A stretch of 64,000 bases of DNA, from positions 11,990,113 to 12,054,112 of the forward strand of contig OZ038386.1 in the NCBI GenBank assembly GCA_964036045.1, written 5' to 3'. The position numbers and the translations under genes were made by a program. This stretch comes from Eutreptiella sp. 'Long Island Sound 2002'. Its lineage: Eukaryota > Euglenozoa > Euglenophyceae > Eutreptiales > Eutreptiaceae. This document shows, piece by piece, positions 1 through 8,277 of the stretch. The notes under the pieces are model-generated. The model did no database searches. It saw only the letters and a program-made list of their open reading frames with translations, and was not told the DNA's origin. Position 1 is the stretch's first letter. Each line of letters opens with the position of its first letter.

Positions 1-293
1 CAGAGCCGGGGTCTCTGCCTCATTCCCGAAAGCTGTACGGCTGCGGTTTTGGGGTTAGAGCATGACGGCTTGAGCACGGGGGGTGGCTTGGGGGAGGGAT
101 TCATTTGCAGAAGTGACTGGTGAGTGCCAGTGTGGTAGTACTGATTCGTTGCGCCGTGTTAGGGCTGTTGAGGGCCGGCGTGAGAGAAACGTGTAAGTGT
201 GGCTTTTTCAAAGAGATGACACGTTTCACGGAGGTGAGGACGATTGTGAGTTTGTGCTCACGGGGGAGGGGGGGGCTGGTGCGAAGTACCTTG

Positions 294-1295
294 TTATGCG
301 GAGAGAACGGGCGGAAACAGGGGCAGAAGCGACGAGGGGGGGTGCTGGTTGAGGGGGGGGGGGAGGTTGAACATGTCCCGGATTGTGAGCGGCCGTTTGG
401 GGGGCGGGGGCTCGGGCTGAGGTTGGCTTGCGGTATTGCGTTTCAGCGATAGAGGCCGGACAGGTCTTGGGGGCTGGCGGGCGTGTTTCCGAGCTTTGGC
501 GTGTGCCGCAAGGGATGGGGGACGGGGGCGCTTGGGAGGCTTGTGTGCCACTTTGTCCGGGAGGAGGGGGGAGGGTGGTAGGCGGGGGGGGGGGCGCTGT
601 AGGGCGGTGTGTGATGTGCTGTAAGGCGACCAGGGGCGTCCCCGGGAGTTGGGGCCCGTGGAGGGGGTGAGCGGGGCTGAGGGGGGGTTGTCGTTTAGCC
701 ATTCCGGCGTGCGGTATAGGGCATTGAGGAGCAGGGGAACACGACCCTTTAGGGCGAGTTTTAAGTCATGACAGTGTGCTGGTTCTCTTCGGCCGGAGGG
801 GGGGGTTGTGAGTTTGGTGTACAGGGACGTGAGGACAAGTCCCCGGACGAAATTGCGCCTCCCCCCGACGTGTGTGGTCGCGGACCACCATTGGGACATC
901 ACCGTGGTGAAGGGGGGGCCCAAGAACTGAATGTAGGTTTGCACCAGGTGTTCGCACGTTGGGCATTGTGAGACGAAAGAGATAACATCCATTGGGTGCG
1001 GGTCGGGGCAAGCGTGGCAATGGCGAGGGCGCAAGCTGTCGTGGAAAGCAAACGGCGCCATGTTGAAATTTCCGAAGGACCATTGGAAAGGGAGGCCTTG
1101 GAACCATGAAGTGTGGTTGTAAAAACGGAAGCTGGACGGTGCGTGGATGTTTTCGTGTTTGTGGCAAGGGAGGAGGTGCTTGATTGAGGTGGTAGTGAGT
1201 TTGTGTATGACGGGGAGGGGGCCTCTGGATATGCACCCTATCGGGGGGGGGGGGGAAGGAGGGAGGGGTCCCAGATCGTCACGTGGGCGGCCCAC
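294..1295 (-). CDS. LINE A C-terminal segment with Cys-rich zinc-finger motif
   Basis: This is the last coding segment of LINE A, entered by a frameshift in a run of about 13 G (1243-1256) at the end of the RNase H frame. It has a CxxC...CxxC cluster (RHCHACPDP, then SQCPTCEHL about 18 residues on), which fits the nucleic-acid-binding zinc fingers that end many LINE ORF2 proteins. The distal third is rich in Pro and basic residues. A short motif near the end (PLTIRDMF) faintly resembles a PCNA-binding box but lacks the usual Gln. The last ~100 residues read across C-rich runs, so their frame is uncertain. Confidence 0.6.
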   Translation of the reverse strand: MGRPRDDLGPLPPSPPPPIGCISRGPLPVIHKLTTTSIKHLLPCHKHENIHAPSSFRFYNHTSWFQGLPFQWSFGNFNMAPFAFHDSLRPRHCHACPDPHPMDVISFVSQCPTCEHLVQTYIQFLGPPFTTVMSQWWSATTHVGGRRNFVRGLVLTSLYTKLTTPPSGRREPAHCHDLKLALKGRVPLLLNALYRTPEWLNDNPPSAPLTPSTGPNSRGRPWSPYSTSHTALQRPPPRLPPSPLLPDKVAHKPPKRPRPPSLAAHAKARKHARQPPRPVRPLSLKRNTASQPQPEPPPPKRPLTIRDMFNLPPPLNQHPPSSLLPLFPPVLSA

Positions 1296-2815
1296 TTTGA
1301 GTAAGCCTCCGAGATTTCATTTCCCACGAACCCGGCGTGCCCCTTGATCCACCCCCAACCCTGGATCATCCCCGGGCGTAGGAAGGCCTGGATGGACTGA
1401 AGAGAGGATTCCCACGTGCCGGCTGGCGAGCGTGACGGGAGGTCTGGGGGGCTGCTCGGGGAGAGAACAGTGATAACGTGGAGGTTGTCCCCTAGCACGG
1501 CAAAGGTGAGGTGCGGGTGAGATGCAAGGGCCCACCGTAGGAACATAATAGCCGCCCAGAGCTCCGATCCCTCTGAGGACTGGTATGGGGACGTTTGGCA
1601 CAGCACCCATCTGGAGCCATTTGGTAAACACAGGGTGGCTGCAGACCCGTAGCCCAAGGCGCCCGCTGAGCCATCCAAGTGCACCCATGTCGTGCCGGGG
1701 GACGATGTGAGGAGGAGGGCAAGGGCTGCTTCACAACCCCATTCTTCGAGGTCATCGGGTCCAAGGGAGTGAGGTTCATCTGGGAGCTGGTACAGCTCGC
1801 CATGCAGTGACGAGTCGAGCAGGACTCCGCCGTGTGGCCCGGGGGGGGGGGGGGGGTCGAGGATGTACTCTTGGGGGTGGAGAAGGGGGGGGGTAAGTAG
1901 TTCGTGGTGCCCCGCCAGTTGGGGGCGGACAAAAATGGCTGGGTTTTGAAAGGTGTACTCTTTTTCCTTGCGGCGGAGACCGGGTTCTTTGATGTTGTCG
2001 GTGGTGCCGTCCGAAAACTGGAGTGTGGCCGATTCTGTGTGCACCCCCGTGACTGTTCCTAGGTGGAACCCTAGGTCTTGGGGTGATCGTTTCAACCTGT
2101 TGCCGAACTTGCTGTATTGTGGTGCTGGTTTGGTGGCTAGGAACCGGACTTGGACTTTCTCCTTCGGAAGGAAGAGGGAGGGGGGGCAGGAGGCCCAGAG
2201 GCCGGTGCTGTGGTATCGGAGGCCTATGGTGTGGCAAGGGTCCATGACGGTGTCTTGGATTGGGTTGCGTGTGGTGGAGAGCATCGCTTTGGAGAAGGAC
2301 TTGTTTGTTGAGGCTGGGCCGTCCCTGTTGAGGTACCTGATTGCGGTGTTCACCAGGGCCGTGCAAATGGAAAAAGTGAAGTGGCGGAGTCCTAAGCCTC
2401 CCTGGTGGCGGGAAGGGTAGCGGTCCTTAGGAGAGACGAGGCGGGAAATCCTGTTGGCCTTGTCCGGGGAGGGCTCATGTGCAATATTTTGCCAGATCAT
2501 GGCCTGGAGGGCTCCCAACTCGTTCAGGGCCAGGGGGTGTGCCATGAAGCGGTAGGAAAGAATAGGGATGAGTTGGACGTTTACTAAGAGAATGTATTCC
2601 GAGAGGGTGAGCCGGAGGGGTTGGAGGGTTGTGAAAAAGGAGCGTATTTCCGACTTGGCCAATGCCAGTGTTTGTGCTTCGTGGTTGGCGGTGAAGATGT
2701 ACACCCCTAGGTATTTGTAGCAGTTGTGTGGTTGCCCCGTCTGCTGGTTGGTTGTTGGCAGGGGGGTGGCCGAGGGGGAGGTGAAAGTTCTGGGGGGGGG
2801 CTGTTCCCATAGCAT
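1238..2815 (-). CDS. LINE A reverse transcriptase C-terminal part and RNase H domain
   Basis: This 525-residue frame continues the RT after a frameshift in a G run near 2787-2796. The first ~200 residues match an RT thumb/connection (YKYLGVYI near the start). The last ~160 residues form an RNase H domain: WVHLDGSAGALGYGS supplies the first Asp, SSEGSELWAAI the Glu, VLGDNLHVI the next Asp, and WIKGHAGFVGNE the conserved His/Asn region. RNase H downstream of RT is typical of I-like and some other LINE clades. The frame ends in a Pro run just before a G homopolymer, where the zinc-finger frame takes over. Confidence 0.8.
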   Translation of the reverse strand: MLWEQPPPRTFTSPSATPLPTTNQQTGQPHNCYKYLGVYIFTANHEAQTLALAKSEIRSFFTTLQPLRLTLSEYILLVNVQLIPILSYRFMAHPLALNELGALQAMIWQNIAHEPSPDKANRISRLVSPKDRYPSRHQGGLGLRHFTFSICTALVNTAIRYLNRDGPASTNKSFSKAMLSTTRNPIQDTVMDPCHTIGLRYHSTGLWASCPPSLFLPKEKVQVRFLATKPAPQYSKFGNRLKRSPQDLGFHLGTVTGVHTESATLQFSDGTTDNIKEPGLRRKEKEYTFQNPAIFVRPQLAGHHELLTPPLLHPQEYILDPPPPPGPHGGVLLDSSLHGELYQLPDEPHSLGPDDLEEWGCEAALALLLTSSPGTTWVHLDGSAGALGYGSAATLCLPNGSRWVLCQTSPYQSSEGSELWAAIMFLRWALASHPHLTFAVLGDNLHVITVLSPSSPPDLPSRSPAGTWESSLQSIQAFLRPGMIQGWGWIKGHAGFVGNEISEAYSKWAAHVTIWDPSLLPPPPR

Positions 2816-3563
2816 GGATCTCGGTTTTGCTGAGGTTTAAGTCTAGACCCCACTCCCTGGCGACCGTGTCGAAGAAATTCAAAATTTGTTGTATGCGGTC
2901 CCCATCCTCTGATCCATAGAGGAGGTCGTCAACAAAGGCGTGGCCCGACTCGTGTGGGGAGGGGGGTGCCGTGACGTGAGACGGCAGGGCGAAGAGGAGA
3001 ACATTCAGGTAAAGGCAGAAAAGGATGGGTGACATGGGGCATCCCTGCCGAACACCTCTGGTTTGCAGGTGGGAGGAGTGGGTGTGCCCTGACACCACCG
3101 GGAAGTCGCGGGGGGCACGGTACAAGGATTGAATTAGGTTTACAAGGGGCGTGGGAAAGTTCAGGCGTGACAGCACTGTGAAGAGGGTGGTGTGGGGAAC
3201 GGAGTTGAAAGCCTTATTGAAATCAATACAGAGGCTGTAGCTACCGACTGATTCCCGAAACGTGGAGAAGAGGTTGAAAATGTGGTCTTGGCATCTGCGG
3301 TTGGGAAGCCCGCCAAACTGGGTGGGGTGTATGATGCAGTGTTCGATGGCCGCTGTCAGTAGCTCACGGGTGGCGTGTGTTGCAATTATTTTGTAAACGC
3401 TGTTCAGCAAGGCTATGGACCTGTAATTTACAGGGTTCGTCACGTCCCCTTTCTTAAAAAGCAAGATAATGTTGGCTTCGAGCCATTTCTCGGGGAGCGG
3501 CTGGTGGAGGTAGTGGTTACAGACCCTCCAAATGAATTGTTGGATAGGGGGGGGGGAGATGTG
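2475..3563 (-). CDS. LINE A reverse transcriptase palm/finger domain
   Basis: This is the catalytic RT core. It shows LLFKKGDVTNPVNYRSIAL (the motif usually seen as KKGD...YRPI), IDFNKAFNSVPH with the first catalytic Asp, GVRQGCPMSPILF, and AFVDDLLY with the Asp pair. The frame is the same as that of the upstream endonuclease and linker, separated only by in-frame TAG codons at 3564-3566 and 4179-4181. The segment just after the TAG (about 3470-3560) also reads like normal LINE protein, so the stop looks like a nonsense mutation or a recoded codon, not a real end. It overlaps the thumb frame, where the G-run frameshift lies. Confidence 0.85.
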   Translation of the reverse strand, partial: HISPPPIQQFIWRVCNHYLHQPLPEKWLEANIILLFKKGDVTNPVNYRSIALLNSVYKIIATHATRELLTAAIEHCIIHPTQFGGLPNRRCQDHIFNLFSTFRESVGSYSLCIDFNKAFNSVPHTTLFTVLSRLNFPTPLVNLIQSLYRAPRDFPVVSGHTHSSHLQTRGVRQGCPMSPILFCLYLNVLLFALPSHVTAPPSPHESGHAFVDDLLYGSEDGDRIQQILNFFDTVAREWGLDLNLSKTEIHAMGTAPPQNFHLPLGHPPANNQPADGATTQLLQIPRGVHLHRQPRSTNTGIGQVGNTLLFHNPPTPPAHPLGIHSLSKRPTHPYSFLPLHGTPPGPERVGSPPGHDLAKYCT

Positions 3564-4178
3564 CTAAGTGTAGTTGTTTGTGAAGTCCCGCCCACCCGCC
3601 TTGTTGGCTTCTGACCTCTTGAGCGTGTTGCGGAATGATTCCCAGGTAATGTCAGGGAGAGGGCTGTGTTTAGTGGGTTCAGGGCAGGTGGGGGAGTGTG
3701 TGAGCAGGCGATCCACTAGTGTGCTCGGCGGTGCATATTCGAGACTGTTCCCCAGGGTGAGGAGTGTGGAAGAAAAAATAGAGCTCACTTCTTTAGGGGT
3801 GAAGACGAGCTCCGTGGCGCCCGGGCGCTTCAGCGTTTTTTCACCGCGTTCCACGGGGTTGAGCGCCTTGTTGATGGTGCGATTGATCCTAGTTTTCCTC
3901 ACAAGGCACCGATGGATTTTGGTGGTTGCGGCCTTGTTCACTTTGGTTTCCCACCCCTTGACGAGTTTGTTGAGTGTGTCCGTGGAAGCGGGGAAGTTGG
4001 GATGGTGGGGGGGGGGCAGGGTTTGCAGGGACGCTTTGATTTTCTTAACCAGAGCCGAGGAGGTGGGGTGTGACGGTGTGGTGATATTGTGGTAGCTGGT
4101 CGCTACTTCTTCCAGCACCACATCTGTGACGAGCTCTATGTCTGCCGAGGATAAAGACTCAAAGCGGGGGAGGGTAGA
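3564..4178 (-). CDS. LINE A endonuclease-RT linker
   Basis: This segment links endonuclease and RT in the same frame, bounded by TAG codons at both ends. It contains lysine/arginine-rich stretches (ETKVNKAATTKIHRCLVRK) and ends in NKAGGRDF, equivalent to the usual 'KSPGPDG' region just before RT motif 1. No independent start is needed; it should be read as part of one endonuclease-RT polyprotein. Confidence 0.65.
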   Translation of the reverse strand, partial: STLPRFESLSSADIELVTDVVLEEVATSYHNITTPSHPTSSALVKKIKASLQTLPPPHHPNFPASTDTLNKLVKGWETKVNKAATTKIHRCLVRKTRINRTINKALNPVERGEKTLKRPGATELVFTPKEVSSIFSSTLLTLGNSLEYAPPSTLVDRLLTHSPTCPEPTKHSPLPDITWESFRNTLKRSEANKAGGRDFTNNYT

Positions 4179-5024
4179 CTAGCACCATAGCGCCGGGGGG
4201 GCGAGAGAGTCGTGGTGCTTGGAGCGCTCCCGCTCCGTCAGTTTGCGGAAAACGTTCCTTTTAGTTGTGGGTGTTTCGGAGAAGGGGTGGGGGGGGACTT
4301 GAGAGGTGTACGTGACTGGGTGGTGGTCTGACGTTTTGTCGTCGGTTTGGATGGTTGCCGAGGTGGGGGCAAAAAATTCCGAGGCCGCCGGGGAGAGCAA
4401 AATATGGTCGAGTCGGCTGCTGCTTGCCCTGTACGGGATGAAGTATCGGGAGAAAGACTGCTCGGTCGGGTGAAAGTGCCGGAAGGTATCGATGAGGCGT
4501 GGCGGGTCGCTCGTGACCTGCCTGCGGAGCCACGGCCACTCGTTCTCTGTTTGGAGGTTCGCTCCGTCCTGCTCAGGGCACATTATGCAGTTGGTGTCTC
4601 CGCCTATGACGTGGTTGGGATACTGATGCATGAGTGGCCGCAGGAAGTTTTCAATTTTCGAGCGGTGGACGTCCGCGCTCGGGGCGTATACCGAGACTAA
4701 CGAGGTGGGCGGGGCCCCCAGGAGGGTGAGAACGGCTGCCGCCAGCAGCCCTTCCGTATCGAGTCGGGGGAGGGGGGTAACGAAACGGGCGAGCCGGGGG
4801 GAGCCAACCAAAACGGACCCGTGGTCGCCTCTGGAGTGTTTGTCCTGGCTGATGTTAGAAACAATGGTGGCCTTGGTGCCCGAACAGTAGGCGTATACGT
4901 GGGGGAGGATGGGGGCGTGATTGATTTCTTGGAGGAAGAGGATGTCGAAGTCGTTCTTGAGGTGTCGGAGAATTTGGCTGCTCACAATAGGTTTCTTCTG
5001 CAAGTTGTGGGACAGAAAACGCAT
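4179..5024 (-). CDS. LINE A APE-type endonuclease (EEP domain)
   Basis: This 281-residue frame holds a full endonuclease/exonuclease/phosphatase domain of the kind that nicks target DNA for LINE integration. Visible motifs in order: SHNLQKK (Asn 7), LFLQEI (Glu 33), VSVYAPS, GGDTNCIM (about residue 141), SSSRLDHILLS and SDHHPVTY (catalytic Asp-His near residue 236). The ATG at 5024 gives a natural start immediately before the Asn motif. The frame stops at an in-frame TAG and resumes at once in the RT linker. All the catalytic residues I can identify are present. Confidence 0.88.
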   Translation of the reverse strand: MRFLSHNLQKKPIVSSQILRHLKNDFDILFLQEINHAPILPHVYAYCSGTKATIVSNISQDKHSRGDHGSVLVGSPRLARFVTPLPRLDTEGLLAAAVLTLLGAPPTSLVSVYAPSADVHRSKIENFLRPLMHQYPNHVIGGDTNCIMCPEQDGANLQTENEWPWLRRQVTSDPPRLIDTFRHFHPTEQSFSRYFIPYRASSSRLDHILLSPAASEFFAPTSATIQTDDKTSDHHPVTYTSQVPPHPFSETPTTKRNVFRKLTERERSKHHDSLAPPALWC

Positions 5025-5030
5025 TTCTGA

Positions 5031-5408
5031 AGGGAATGGTATGGGGGGGCGGTGAGGCCGTTGGTACCCCTTCCGTAGGCGCGTACCGGACTTTGGGGGG
5101 GGCGGGATAGGGGGGGGCTGGGGGGGTGCTGGGGGGTCGGGCTGGCTGGGCCGGCTAAGGCAACGGAAATGCTGAATTTGGTCGGCCGGTACTCCGGCCG
5201 AGGCGAGCTCTTCGTCTAGCCCCTTGCCGGTGGTGGAGGAAGCCGTGACTGGGCCGGTGTTTCACCGAATCGTGACCCTTGTGGTTTCAGGCAGAGTAGG
5301 CTGGAGAGTGCAGGAGGCAGGTATCCGGCCCTCTGGCATTCGTGGGTTAGCTTGCCTGTGGGATGTGGCGGAGTATTAGAGCGAGCCGAGGGATGGTACC
5401 CGGGACAG
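5031..5408. other. G-rich spacer between AlkB and endonuclease segments of LINE A
   Basis: About 380 bases with several G homopolymers (for example around 5090-5140) and no convincing reading frame. In LINE A orientation it is the C-rich gap between AlkB and endonuclease. A Pro-rich translation in the frame following the AlkB core suggests that it may be a degraded linker. Confidence 0.4.
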
Positions 5409-6437
5409 TTAGCCCAAACACTTCGTCTTCCCTCCGTCGGGGGGGCCCCCCGGGTTCACCTCATGGCGTGCGGCCCCCGTGAGGACCAGGAGAGAGCGGG
5501 CAAAGAGGCGGATGCGGAAAGAGTCCCCGTTGGAGGGGTTTTTAAAGAACATTGTGGTGTCCGACTGGGAACCAAAAATGGACACCGGGTCGCCTAGCAA
5601 GGGGTCGTCCCTGTGGTAGCCGATGCCCTCTCCCGGGAGATACATTGTGCCCGTGATTTGGTTTGGGGGAGGGTGTGAGAGGCCTAGTCCCTCCAGCGCG
5701 GCATTGTAGGTTTGGATGATAGAGGAAACCTCTTCCGGGATGTGGGACGTGGCGGTGACTTTGCTCGGGCCGAGGTATGCGTGGCCGAAGTGTTGGACTG
5801 AGCGCCCGTTGTATTTCTCCCACGTGTTGTTGTGGAGAGTCTTTTTTACCGTTTCATCTTGGCTCTCGGAGAATACGTCACGGACGTAAGAAAAACCAGT
5901 AGGGAGGCGGGGGTCGATTTGTATCTCCGAGGCGGCGGTGGGGGCATCGTGGTCGGAGAGCAGGAGGGTGGTCGCCTCGCCTCCCAGCGGAGCAAGCAGC
6001 GGGACGCACGTCTCGGACATCTCTTTGATGCGGTTTGGTCCCGGCGTTGGCGTAGCGCCGTCGGCGTCGTCCGGTGCCGCGTTCCACTCGCTGATGCGTT
6101 CCGTCAGCCTCGTCGCGGGCCTATCACGAAGGGCGGAGACAGGCTGGGACACGAAGGCCGTGGACCCCGGGGCGGCGCCCGCTTGGAGGCGCTGCACGAT
6201 GGGTTCCTCCTGCTTGGCCACATCTGGGTCTTTAGCGGGGAGTATCTTCTCGAGGGCAAGGAGGTTGCGGTGTAGTGGGGCAAAGGCAGCGTCTCCATAT
6301 TTGAAATCATGCGCTAGCAGCGCGGATTCCTCCTTTTCGTAGACCACGAGGTGGGCTTGTGGGGTAGGGAGTTCGCGTGGATTCGAACGACACGTATGGG
6401 CCAAGGAACCCCGCTTGGACGCGTAAGTCGAGAGCAT
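5409..6437 (-). CDS. AlkB-like 2-oxoglutarate/Fe(II) dioxygenase domain of LINE A
   Basis: The C-terminal ~180 residues match the AlkB family of nucleic-acid demethylases. GFSYVRDVFS starts the fold, GTMYLPGEGIGYHRDD gives the iron-binding His-x-Asp, SDTTMFFKNP follows, and SLLVLTGAARHEVNPG gives the conserved LTG-A-R-H segment with the second iron His. The usual Arg pair that binds 2-oxoglutarate should follow at once, but the frame breaks there in a G/C run (5440-5452) and terminates. The first ~150 residues are a linker. Known AlkB proteins repair alkylated DNA or RNA; here the domain presumably acts on element RNA/cDNA. Damaged, so probably inactive. Confidence 0.75.
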   Translation of the reverse strand: MLSTYASKRGSLAHTCRSNPRELPTPQAHLVVYEKEESALLAHDFKYGDAAFAPLHRNLLALEKILPAKDPDVAKQEEPIVQRLQAGAAPGSTAFVSQPVSALRDRPATRLTERISEWNAAPDDADGATPTPGPNRIKEMSETCVPLLAPLGGEATTLLLSDHDAPTAASEIQIDPRLPTGFSYVRDVFSESQDETVKKTLHNNTWEKYNGRSVQHFGHAYLGPSKVTATSHIPEEVSSIIQTYNAALEGLGLSHPPPNQITGTMYLPGEGIGYHRDDPLLGDPVSIFGSQSDTTMFFKNPSNGDSFRIRLFARSLLVLTGAARHEVNPGGPPDGGKTKCLG

Positions 6438-7701
6438 GCGCCGATCTTGGGGCCACTAGGAGCACGGCGGTCCTCGGGGCCTTAGACGAGTCGTATGAGG
6501 GCGGGGCCAGCGTTGCGTGGGCTCGCTCAGGGGCGCCCGAAGGCGCGGACCTCGTATTGCCGTCGGATCTTGACGAAAACCGCACCAATTGCTCATCTAT
6601 CCCATGAAAGAGAACAATGCCGCATGAGTGGAAGAAGCGGATAGCTAGCGTTTGGACCCCGGTGTTCATGACGTCGCACGGCGCGTGTGTGGTGTCAATC
6701 GCCACGACCAAGGAGTCTTTAGACCGGAACATCGCTCCTAAGGGCGGTGAGGCGCCCTGTCCTCCAGGCAGGTTGGCGATCATCATGGTGAGCATTTCCG
6801 GGGCTTGTAGGTCTTTGTTTCTTTCCTTCCGGTCCCTAGCAATCACGGCTCGATACACTTCGGTAGTCGGCAAAGCGTGCATGTCCATTGCAAGGAGTTC
6901 TCCGGTGAGGAATTGGGCGCACTCGCGGACTTTAAACATGAGCTCGTCGGCAAAGCGGGATGGGAGTTCCCAATCAAACCGGTAGTAGGCCCAATGCGGG
7001 CTCTCCGAAGGAACTATGTGGCCAAACGGGTAGTAAGCATTCTTGGTGTTCACTGATACGTTTGCTAGCGCGGGGACAAACATTTCGTTCATTAACTTCA
7101 TGAATGCATTGGCGTCTCCGATTTTGCGTTGTTTTGGTTGAGACTTGTTGTCTCTCTCCTCCGGCGGCGAAGGCTCAATGTGATCAAGGAACTGTACGCT
7201 CACCTCAAAACGTAGTGTTTTGTGCAACCGGAGGTCACACACCGTTGGATGGGCGTGCTTGGCGGCGAAGCGGAAGGGTTCAAACTTAAAATTGATGTCT
7301 TCATATCGGCACCTGTCAAAGCAAGAGGTGTTTAGGAGTAAGGCAACATACGGCATCGTTTGATTGCCGCTCGTGCGGAACTCGTAGGAGTCTTTGCGGT
7401 CCTTTTTGACCTTGTAGGCGTCCCGAAGTTGTGCTCCGTGCATACATATCACGCTAGAAATGTAAGGAAGGAGAGGGAAAGAGGCGGAAGTTGAGCCTAG
7501 CATGCGAAAGGTGGCGGCAACCACTTGAGCGTCCCACGCCGGAATAAAGAACCATCCTTTGAGGTCTTTGTTCTCTTCTTTGGCTTTGTCTAGCACGGTT
7601 TCTTCTGAGTGTCTATTTTGTTTCGATTGACCCTCAGCCTTTTGTTGATGGATCCACCAGTAGTCCAGGCTATTCGGTGATTGGTGAAAATCCTTGGCTG
7701 T
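6307..7701 (-). CDS. LINE A ORF1-like protein of unknown function
   Basis: This is a continuous frame from after a stop at 7702-7704; no ATG lies near its beginning, so its true start may have been cut off at the 7.7 kb junction. It includes NSLDYWWIHQQKAEG near the beginning, then about 400 residues of mixed globular sequence rich in Lys/Arg and Phe. I recognise no domain. It precedes and slightly overlaps the AlkB frame (6307-6437 shared), and the real coding frame appears to switch near 6370-6400. The position fits ORF1 of a LINE, usually an RNA-binding protein, but no RRM or zinc knuckle is visible. Confidence 0.55.
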   Translation of the reverse strand, partial: TAKDFHQSPNSLDYWWIHQQKAEGQSKQNRHSEETVLDKAKEENKDLKGWFFIPAWDAQVVAATFRMLGSTSASFPLLPYISSVICMHGAQLRDAYKVKKDRKDSYEFRTSGNQTMPYVALLLNTSCFDRCRYEDINFKFEPFRFAAKHAHPTVCDLRLHKTLRFEVSVQFLDHIEPSPPEERDNKSQPKQRKIGDANAFMKLMNEMFVPALANVSVNTKNAYYPFGHIVPSESPHWAYYRFDWELPSRFADELMFKVRECAQFLTGELLAMDMHALPTTEVYRAVIARDRKERNKDLQAPEMLTMMIANLPGGQGASPPLGAMFRSKDSLVVAIDTTHAPCDVMNTGVQTLAIRFFHSCGIVLFHGIDEQLVRFSSRSDGNTRSAPSGAPERAHATLAPPSYDSSKAPRTAVLLVAPRSAHALDLRVQAGFLGPYVSFESTRTPYPTSPPRGLRKGGIRAASA

Positions 7702-8277
7702 TCAAGTTCTGGAGCCTTTCCCGCAGTTCTCAAATCATCACCTCAATTCCGGAGTTCAAATCCACGCTCGCAACCTTTCAATTGACGCCAAGTCGCCTTT
7801 TCGTTCATCCCGAGAACACCATGAACTTCACCCTATTTGGAAGCTCCAAAGCGGCGATGATGGCCTTTCAACGCTATTTAACTATTCCCCGCCACACCTC
7901 TTTCAAAAACACCCAGAATCAAATTCGCCGTTACAAACACGCTTTCCGTCACGCCAATTTGAAGCGATTGAAGGCAAAATATTTGACACACGCCAACGCA
8001 TTTTCGTTCCCGAAGTTTACCGCCGTCTACAAGACTACTCCGAGTTCTACCTGGATGTGGAAGGCACCGATATTCAATCCGCTTTTGTTCGGAGCAACTC
8101 CACGGAAATTCTAGACCGAGGCAGGGTCTCTTCCGTTGCACAAAATAACTACAACGAGCTTGAAAAGCTCTTGTTCAAGCTCACGCGTTTCGACCTAAAG
8201 CCGTATGAGTTCGACTATTCTCAAACCGAAGCCAAGAAGTCTCCGCCTACCGCCACCCCGTGCCCTAAACAATTAAG
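7702..8277 (+). CDS. Orphan reading frame between two retroelements, unknown
   Basis: About 575 bases of lower GC than either neighbour, lying between the start of LINE A and the broken edge of the chromovirus. A plus-strand frame from 7694 reads through to 8374, but beyond 8277 it is antisense to the chromovirus, so only the first ~195 residues can be original. The more protein-like stretch is about 7960-8245 (DYSEFYLDVEGTDIQSAF, then LEKLLFKLTRFDLKPYEFD). A second overlapping frame (7677-8114) is also open, which lowers confidence. No domain recognised; could be a fragment of a host exon. Confidence 0.3.

Larger units (their letters stand above)
226..7701 (-). mobile_element. LINE A: AlkB-carrying non-LTR retrotransposon, decayed
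   Basis: A minus-strand series of reading frames runs in the order unknown ORF1, AlkB-like domain, APE-type endonuclease, RT, RNase H, terminal zinc-finger segment. This is the order of a non-LTR retrotransposon, with an AlkB domain added upstream of the endonuclease. The frame is broken by two in-frame TAG codons (4179 and 3564) and by frameshifts that coincide with long G runs on the plus strand, for example around 1243-1256 and 2787-2796. Neither end is defined: the 3' end lies near or beyond position 226, and homology to anything recognisable stops at 7701. It is a different family from the LINEs at 19-56 kb. Confidence 0.85.

Noticed and set aside
6361-6480. tRNA-like B-box (minus strand TTCGAATCC) with a possible A box
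   Set aside because: The A box fits poorly, no stems pair, and the stretch is translated as a continuous part of LINE A ORF1.
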